A stretch of DNA of 64,000 bases from assembly GCA_900073065.1 (NCBI GenBank), contig FJOG01000004.1, positions 1,670,712 through 1,734,711 of the forward strand, in the 5' to 3' direction. Positions within the stretch are counted from its first letter, which is position 1; each line of letters opens with the position of its first letter. Both the position numbers and the translations under genes were made by a program. The notes under the pieces are model-generated. The model was given only the letters and a program-made list of their open reading frames with translations. It did no database searches and was not told the origin of the DNA. Of this stretch, positions 56,550-64,000 are shown piece after piece. The DNA is from Phialocephala subalpina (lineage: Eukaryota; Ascomycota; Leotiomycetes; Helotiales; Mollisiaceae).

Positions 56550-57358
56550 TAACTGGATGGGGAAGATGGGTATCAATGTAGGACCTGGTAACAAATTTGG
56601 GATGCTGTGAAATCGCGGTCTGATGAGGATGCGAGGGAGGAGATAGAAATGGGGATTATTGAGAGGAGGACGGTATGGTGGTAAAATTGCCATGAATGTC
56701 TCTCATGTTGACGACTTACGAAGGTCTCTCTGGAATTCGAGATAACTTGGTTGGGAAGGCAGTTTGGCATCTACTCGACCTTTATAAATATGAAAACGTC
56801 CTGTATTACGTTAGATGTGCCTTCTGAGAAGTGAGACATACGGAGATACTACACAAACCTAATGAAGTAGTGCAATGGTATCTCATTGTGCGGATTGGCG
56901 ATTACGTTCCCCACTTTTTCCAGGACCACCCTCGATATCCCAATAATTATAAGGATAGCCCTAGCTTTGCGAAGAAAACGATTTTGAGTGCACAGCTCTC
57001 ATTAGACAAGACTACCTCAGGGAATTGAGATGCGCTATTGGCTGCCGCACCTTTTCCAGGCTGCTTGCGTCACAATCCACCCAGCGTTTGGCCATTACCA
57101 TCATGCAACATTACCAAGCGATTACCTTTGCTTGACCGCAGAACGCGCCTTGAGATACGAATCGGATACTCCCATCACATCGAGTCTACGCATTGATCTG
57201 CTGTTCTCTATCCTCCTTCCCAAGCACTAGATAGCAATTCAAATTGCGCCTGGACGATCTTGTGGAACATTATACTACTCTGCCTGAACTACCCCATTGC
57301 TCCCTAGAGAATCGATTCCTTGATCAAGATTAAGACTTTCGCACAATAGAGAGGCGCC
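56550..57358. other. Intergenic
   Basis: No gene. Short + frames at 56831-57028 and 57030-57230 have no motif. Promoter of the 57359 gene. Confidence 0.45.
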
Positions 57359-59617
57359 ATGGACCCTGCACGTTGGGAAGAGGCGGGCTCCGCTCATGTC
57401 GACTGGAATAGTGCTGTCCACGACGCCAACAAGTCGGAGGCTCATCCTAATATCAACAAAGCCTCAAAGACCCGCGCAAATCAACAAATTGAGTTGGAAT
57501 CTATTGCCGGCAGTGACAATTCAAACCCCTACGGTGGGCAAGCATTTGGTGAGCACAAGTCTGAAACTTATTTAGGAGATTCGGATTACTGACAAGGACT
57601 AGAGTCGATGCACAACAGCCGCAAAGCTTCGTACGAACCTATACCTGTCGCAAAAAGTCCCTACCACCTCTCAATTATGCGCACCAACCACCCCGATCTT
57701 GCCATAGAGCTCAGCGAATTCAATATACCCGAGTCTGGTCATCCATCCAGCTTACCCCACATGGACCCGACAGGACCGCAAAGCACACTTTACGTAGCCC
57801 AACTTGATGATATAGGCTTCGAAACGTCATTCCAGGAGGCATACTCAAGTCAGTGTTATTATCTACAATCTCCTATCAGATATATCCTAACTATTCATAG
57901 TGAACAGTGCGAGTAAACCTCGCATGGCATCTCACCCGCTGGGAATGGTGCCTGGCAGCTCTTATGATCCACAGCAGTCGATCCATATGGGAAAGCTGGA
58001 CGCTGGCTGGTATGAAAACTTGCCAACTCCAAGCTCCCAAAATCGTCATCCGATTCAAGAAGGTTATGGAGCATCTGGTGGGAATAATTCGAGAGAGAAG
58101 AACCATGAACGGTCAAGCGGCTGGTCTCCGAACAAGTTTGCCTCAAGCATTCATCCTTTTGAAGCCCACAACTATCCAAGGGAATGGAAGGTAGCCAGAC
58201 ACGGCTTTACTCATGGAAATGAACCTCAAAGTCTACCTTTATTAATGTCTCGAGACTTACAAGGACTTTCGGTGCCGGCCGAATCAAGTCGTAGTACGAC
58301 TCTTTCAGCATTCGCTCGTCCTGAAGAGGGAAACCCATCCTTTTTGAAGCCAGGCATGAAACGTAAGCCAATTTCTCTTGATGCAGAAGAGTCTCCCGAG
58401 CGTCAGAGATTGGACCCCAGCCCTACAGCAGCCATGGCTGCTCAAAGTATCGGGGCAGGCATCACAGGGGGAAAGAACACTTGGGACTCGGTACTAGAAG
58501 GTGAAGTTAAGGATAATGAGAAGCTGTATAAGGGCATTCTCTGGACCAACCACTGTCAGAGGCTAGGTATCATTTTGGAGTCTGCCAATCAGAAAGATAT
58601 TGACCTAGCCTCTGGTGCTGGAATCATGGTCCGCTGCGATGAGGCTATTGAAAAAGCCGAACGATGGATATTTGAGAGTGGGTTGGAATATCACCTTATC
58701 CTTTGGAAGGTTAACTGACCCCTTTGATAGACTCACCTGTGGCAGAGGCGAGAAGCGAGGAATCTCGAACGGAGAAGCCTCTACTAGCCCCTGGAGTCAG
58801 AGCCTATCTTGAACGCCCATTGCTGAGCCCCAAGAGAATCAAACTGGACTCCAATACCAGAACCCAGCTTAACACTCCTCAAATTTCGAGACTCACACCC
58901 CCCTACCGTTCGGGACCATCTCTCAACCACGTTACCCAGCACCTGGCTGAACTTGCTTATGACGACCCAATGGACTGCGAGTCTGACGGCGAAAATGAAT
59001 TGGCACCAGTCACCGACATTGAGTTTCGCAAGCCGTCAACCGTGGGTTTAGCCCTCCCTGCAGCAGCGAAAGCTCGATTGGCTGCTGCGGAAGCTCGGGG
59101 GAATCGCTTCACTGCCGCTAAATTTCTGGCTTCTTCCACCCAAACTTCACCTCACCTATCCAAAGCTAAGGAACAGTCATCGGCACCAGCCGTTCGCACT
59201 CCCAGAAAGCGCAAGGTCTTGGAAGCACAAGATCCAGGCCCAAGGAATTTCCTTGAGCACGAATTCAGACTTCTGCATGAGCTTCACCATCAACTGAAGC
59301 CAGGTGAGAGCAACCCTTCTGACCGACAAGGATGGAGCGATTTCCTGCTCGAGAACGGCCCTACTTGGAGGACTTTCCTCAGCAGGAATGAGGCACCACA
59401 AGAGACAGTAGCCAGGCATAAAGCAATTGCAGAACACAAAGCGGCTGTCGAATATTTCGAGAAGGGAGAGAAAGCTCGCGGGCGCCAAGCACATAGAGAG
59501 CGCCAACACGCGGCTACGGCTGCCAGTAAGGCGAAGCTCGATGCCATGACCGAGAAGAATCTGCAAAAGCGGGCAGAAAATCCGGATGTACCATGGAGAA
59601 ATCTGCGACAGGCATAG
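57359..59617 (+). CDS. Local family protein with L-x-H-E-x-R-L-L module, full-length intact member
   Basis: Best model: exons 57359-57548, 57603-57848, 57901-58500 and 58731-59617, giving 640 residues. The third intron acceptor (58730) has an ideal CTGAC branch site. Its donor is uncertain: GTGAAG at 58501 fits AAG/GTGA best; 58565 and 58613 also keep phase. Residues 1-480 are hydrophilic and probably disordered (Ser, Pro, Asn, Gly). Basic nuclear-signal-like runs are GMKRKPISL and RTPRKRKVL. An Ala-rich helix (LPAAAKARLAAAEARGNR) precedes the module at about 535-640: RNFLEHEFRLLHELHHQLKP, GWSDFLLENGPTWRTFLSRN, ARHKAIAEHKAAVEYFEKGE, then a basic helix and PDVPWRNLRQA. A nuclear or nucleic-acid-linked role is a guess from charge only. 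Confidence 0.7.
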
Positions 59618-62600
59618 ATTTAGAGTTGTGGCTTCACATCGCAAGGAGTCTGTGAAATTGGTCGTCAGGGATTCGGAGGTGTTTGGTTGGGTGGTGATTT
59701 CATTTGGATCAAACACTGGAATGGAGTTTGGGACGATAGAAAGTAGAAGTATACTTCTTCTACAGGCTTCTGCGGTAGCATGGGAAGAGTAGTTGGTTTT
59801 TAGCAGCACAAAATTTCAATTTTCTTGGAAGCACTCAGGCAGGATCTCCCCCCTTATTTCATTACCCCGCATCTAAGCGAATGGCGGGAAAGTTTAGACT
59901 GTCACGTAGATAATACAACCCAAAAAAGCTGTGAAAGCACCTTTTGGCAACCCGATGGGTGACCTTTGAGTTGTGACATGTGGGAAACCCGCAAAACTGA
60001 TGAGCACACCATGCACAAGCTTTACTCGACACATCACCTGGTGAATAAGTCACGTGATACATCGCCACCTCCGAACTTGACCAGCTTCCAGGTTCTGATG
60101 ACTTGATTGTCAAACCCGGTGACATGTTCGTTAAAAGCGCTGATAATGTAAAAGTGGCTTGCTTGGTCCTCGACGCACAAGACCATCTTTATGCAAGCAG
60201 AAGCGTCTTGTGACGGATATTGGACGAACTGCTCGGAGGTAGCGTCGGTATAGGCTTTCAAGTGAGTAAACTTGGTGAGAAGCTACCCTCAAATACGGAT
60301 AGAGCTCTGCAAACATGACGACAAGCAGAGTGAGTTTGATTGTACAGTGCAATCGAATGGTCAGGCAACATTCGATTGCTTCATGTTTGGCTAGGTTTGA
60401 AGGCGGTATGAGAGAATGACAACTTGTAGCAAGTTTTTTGCCTATAGTCTATGCAGGATATCCGCACGACAGTATCACAAGGTAATGATCACGTACGGTC
60501 GCAAGCATGTCTACAGAATCGTTCGTATGAAGGGCAAGCTGAGGCATAGGTGATTGCTTTTCGGTGAAGTTTCTTGGCCCTATAAAGGAGCACTGTCTGG
60601 CCCTCAAATGATTCTAACATATCTGAAAAAGGCATGCGCTAAAGTTTCATCATTTAGGCCCGAGAATCGTACACCGGTGAAATTCATTGGTACCTTGTAG
60701 AACTCTTGTGATACCTTTGAAGACACACTCTAGCCCGTCACTTACATATCGTTGACTGGCCAAGCCGAAAGCAAAATTCCCAGTAGTAGAAAGTTCCCTT
60801 CTGACTGTATCATGAGTATCACTATCAAAGAGAGAAGATTCAGCTTTTTTCAGGACATTAAGGATCGAAACACAATTGACTACGAATGCGAAAGGATGTC
60901 GTGGAGGTTATCAATCCCGAAGATCTTGTTTAAAAATTCCACTGCATTTCTGGCCACCTCTTTTCGACACGGATAATTAGAAGTGTGAGTCGTCAGAGGC
61001 TTTCGCAATGTCCTTTTGCTCGATCATTCTCGTGCCTCTACCTTGAGAACGTGTCTGCCTCCGGGTATACAAGTCCAGCGGATTACTTTTGAGATTCAAA
61101 TGTCTTGAATAGCTGCCGGTCAACGGGAAAGCTCTCACATGAAATCAAGACAGTGATCTCGAAATGCATCAGAAAAGCTGCAATATACCTGTGTTAACTT
61201 GTAAGTATTTGGTCAGAGTCTTTGGTCTTGGCCGGATTCTTTACCCACTATTCTACCAGTATTTGATTCCTAGACACTAATTTTCACGTTCAAATGTCCT
61301 GGAAAATGACAGAACAATGGGAGCGGGTTGAGAGCGAAGGCGAGATTATGCTGGCAGGCACGTGAGTCGCTCCGATACCGAGAGTAGGTACCTAACCTCG
61401 CGGCCTTGCACGTCCGTAAGCCAGAACTACCAATTATTGCAGAAGGTTAGCCATACTCCAGGAGATATTGTGAGGTTGAGAACAACTTTCGGAGTGAAGG
61501 TGAACTCTTGGAGACTTTTTCGACCAGCTCCGCTCGCCAAAACCTTTGCGAACTTCTTGCAATATTTCTCGGAGACAGCAAAAATTTCAATCGTCACTTC
61601 CAAACCCTGTTTCGAATCTGCGATCATCATTTGCCACAGATTGCGACGACCAGCTCCGGGAAGGTGCATTCATTAGCATGTCGTCACGTGCAACCGCAGC
61701 TCGCACCTTCCTTCTCAGTCCAACAGCCAGAGCACACGTCCCGAACGGATTCGACTCCGTTCCTCTCCGTTCGGAAACATCCGTATTTGTTATCACCACA
61801 GTTGGTCGAAAATCCTCAACGAAGGACATCGATGACCAATTCGCGGACATGGTTGCATTGTTGCAGCCGTCACACCTCCAGGATTCTTATTCCCATGAGC
61901 AGTCTTCCTCAGACTTCGATTTTGGCATTGTTGAGTCCTATACGAATATCACCCAGCACCAAAAATCGAGCCCACAAATAACTGGACGATCGCTTTGCCC
62001 CATTTTATGACTCGCCGGATTGCGAGGGAGGACGGAATTGGCACTAGGTAGCATCTACAAGCGATTTTGTTTACACGTTGCGAGACAGGAGGCACGTGGG
62101 AAAGTGCGGGGTAAATAGGAGGTCGCTTATTTAACGGCGCCATTCACTTCAGGTCTTCGGGTGATCAACAGAAGCTCGCGTTCTGATTGGATGGGCGATT
62201 TAGAGCAACTTGGGAGCATTTGGATTCGGGCTACTGCAGCTACTTCGTTCTTGGGCAAATTGGCATCAAAAAATTTCGTTCCAGTGCAGTGGGCACCTTT
62301 CTTGTATTTCGGCACTTCTTTTTTTCCCCCTAGAATGCACAGTCCCTCTGGACACCGACATTGACGAATCAATGCTGATTAGAAAATGGCATAAAAGGCA
62401 ACTCATCCCTTGAACCCTATGTTTTGAGCATCTGGGTTAAAGATGATTTTATATTTTATACATGTGAAGGCCTAAAAGTAGCAGTGCAAGAAACAACAAA
62501 CAAAGGATATTAGATTTCAAGAATGCTTGTCGGAGCCGCACCCTTAGACAAAGAACCTTCATCCAGTTCCGGCGAGCCTTTGAAATTAGTAGAGCCTTCA

Positions 62601-64000
62601 TGGATTTTTCGTCCCTCCAAATACTTTGAAAATAAGTTGATAAATGCCTTCGAGATGTAAGAGACGCAGTTGTCAGTTTCGCAGATCAATGCATGCTGAT
62701 TTTGCCATTTCCCCAGTTGACCCTTCATTGCCTGGTCGTGCTGTCTTCCGCCCGAGCAATACATCAACCAAAATGCTGTCATATTTTGGCATCCCAAGCA
62801 AGAGATGACTGGCTTTCAGAGGTACGTAGCTATTTGCTCAACCAATTGATCATCGCCGATGCTGCTGCGAGTACCTCCCATACTTCGTACGACTGGTTCA
62901 GAGTCTAATAGATTACAGTGTCAACGAATCTTGAAGTATTCACTTCTTCCATGATTCGAAACGAAGATGCCAGCACACCGAGAATACCAACACGAATCTC
63001 CAATCTCAAAGAAAATGTTTGCTGTTCAAGCAGATCTCCTCCAGCGACGCTATAATTCTGTCAGGTGAGCATCACAGGACCCCAAGGGGTAGAAAATGGC
63101 AGCGATCGGTCGAGTTGAGGGCCTGATAACGGAATGGTAGAGAGTCACGGTTAGCTCAGTTACTCACACTCAATAGAACAGCTCACTCAACTTGGAAGGG
63201 TCTCGTAATGCGGATAAGGTATCTAATAAGAAGGAACTTTGGTGCGAGGTTCTGCTGCCGGGAACCCCTGTCAAATTTTGATCAGAGGTGTCAATCCCTC
63301 AGCCTTGCCTGAACTTTGCGGTCAACTGTATTCTGCCAGAATGTTTCATTGGTCGAGAGGACCACCCAGCATTGACTGAGAAATTCCAGCCAATGCTGGG
63401 CAATTGAAACCACTGTTTGCAGGTATCCAGATAGCAGATGAGGGTGTGATCGTAGGTATTGTGCAAGGCAAGCCAGCCCAGTATTCCTACACCAATAGTA
63501 GATATTTGGGACCGGGAGACTTAGATGCACGAAGAGCTGTGCCATTTAGAACAGCCAGAAGTAACTTACAAACATAGCAGCACAAGTCATGCCTTAATTC
63601 CGTATAAAGAGTTACCTCCTCTGGAGTTGGCACCTGGAAAGCTCTGCCAACCTAGCCACTATTATTTTTCACTTCGAGCTTGAGAAAAACGGTAAGGAAG
63701 TTCGAAGACTCTACAGGAAAATCAGAATGTGCCGATGAGAATCTCTTGCTCTGCAACGACATTCACGTTTCTCGTTTCGTCAAATATACTCGAAATCATA
63801 ATTGACATTCAAAATCACAGCGCGATTTGGCTCGCACTAAGACTTTCCAAGATCAACACCGATCAGCCAAGATTTCCGGTAATGCTACACTTTCAAGCAT
63901 GTCCTTCCGGGATTGTGCTGTACTTATGACAGGAATTCTTAGCTAATATTCTTCAAATGCAGGTTCGCCATCCCGCTACCCACCATTCTATCCCAAAGAC
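59618..64000. other. Long gene-poor stretch to window end
   Basis: About 4.4 kb without a supported gene. The minus frame 59809-59177 is antisense to the preceding gene. A 111-codon piece at 61678-62010 (+; MSSRATAARTFLLSPTARAH) has an Arg/Ser start like a presequence, but no other support. Other frames are short, and no repeat units, tRNA or rRNA were noticed. Confidence 0.45.

Noticed and set aside
59177..59809. 210-codon minus-strand frame
   Set aside because: Antisense to the well-supported last exon of the 57359-59617 gene.
61678..62010. 111-codon + frame with presequence-like start
   Set aside because: Only evidence is an Arg/Ser-rich N-terminus; no splice or family support.

Overview
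The window is nuclear DNA of a filamentous ascomycete (Pezizomycotina). The evidence is genes split by many short introns (mostly 45-125 bp, GT-AG), CTGAC-like branch sites, a HET-domain locus, a secreted pectinase and single-copy fungal housekeeping genes on both strands. The class cannot be fixed from sequence alone. There are two runs of N (13926-14530 and 55887-56221), so this is a draft assembly.

Left part, 0.7-36.5 kb. Well-supported genes are a mitochondrial thiamine pyrophosphate carrier (736-1852 +), a conserved fungal protein of unknown function (2608-3792 +), a PMT2-type protein O-mannosyltransferase (4826-7251 -), a RidA/Mmf1-type deaminase (7907-8495 +), a gap-interrupted protein of unknown function (13847-15678 +), a vacuolar dipeptidyl aminopeptidase of the DapB type (15979-18810 -), an endopolygalacturonase with a long N-terminal extension (20463-22453 -), a GPI-anchor-like protein with an exact 70-residue duplication (24299-25006 +), an ATP-dependent NAD(P)H-hydrate dehydratase (30055-31191 +), a secreted protein of unknown function (32746-34636 +) and a diacetyl/acetoin-reductase-like SDR (35479-36496 +). 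Between them lie four broken genes: a CCHC zinc-knuckle gene, a rhamnogalacturonan acetylesterase-like gene, an alpha/beta hydrolase and a HET gene. The HET gene also carries a 388-bp miniature inverted-repeat element (27544-27931) with 33-bp terminal inverted repeats and a TA target duplication.

Right part, 38-64 kb. This is accessory-type DNA. It is gene-poor, with acidic or low-complexity proteins of unknown function, a 154-bp-period tandem repeat (39.3-39.9 kb) and one clear enzyme, a 2-oxoglutarate/Fe(II) oxygenase with a GC-AG intron (51378-52823 +). Between 46.5 and 59.6 kb, four loci encode the same unrecognised C-terminal module: an L-x-H-E-[FIV]-R-L-L start followed by spaced W/F residues. 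Two copies are open (49604-50356; 57359-59617). Two others, and an adjacent unrelated frame at 54.1-55.3 kb, stay in one reading frame for hundreds of bases but carry multiple premature stops. All of these stops can be explained as C-to-T changes of CAA, CAG or CGA codons, the pattern expected of repeat-induced point mutation (RIP) acting on a duplicated family. This degrading local family is the most novel content I see.

Exon boundaries were inferred by eye from splice signals, frame continuity and family knowledge. No search was run. Boundaries of pseudogenes and of accessory genes are approximate.
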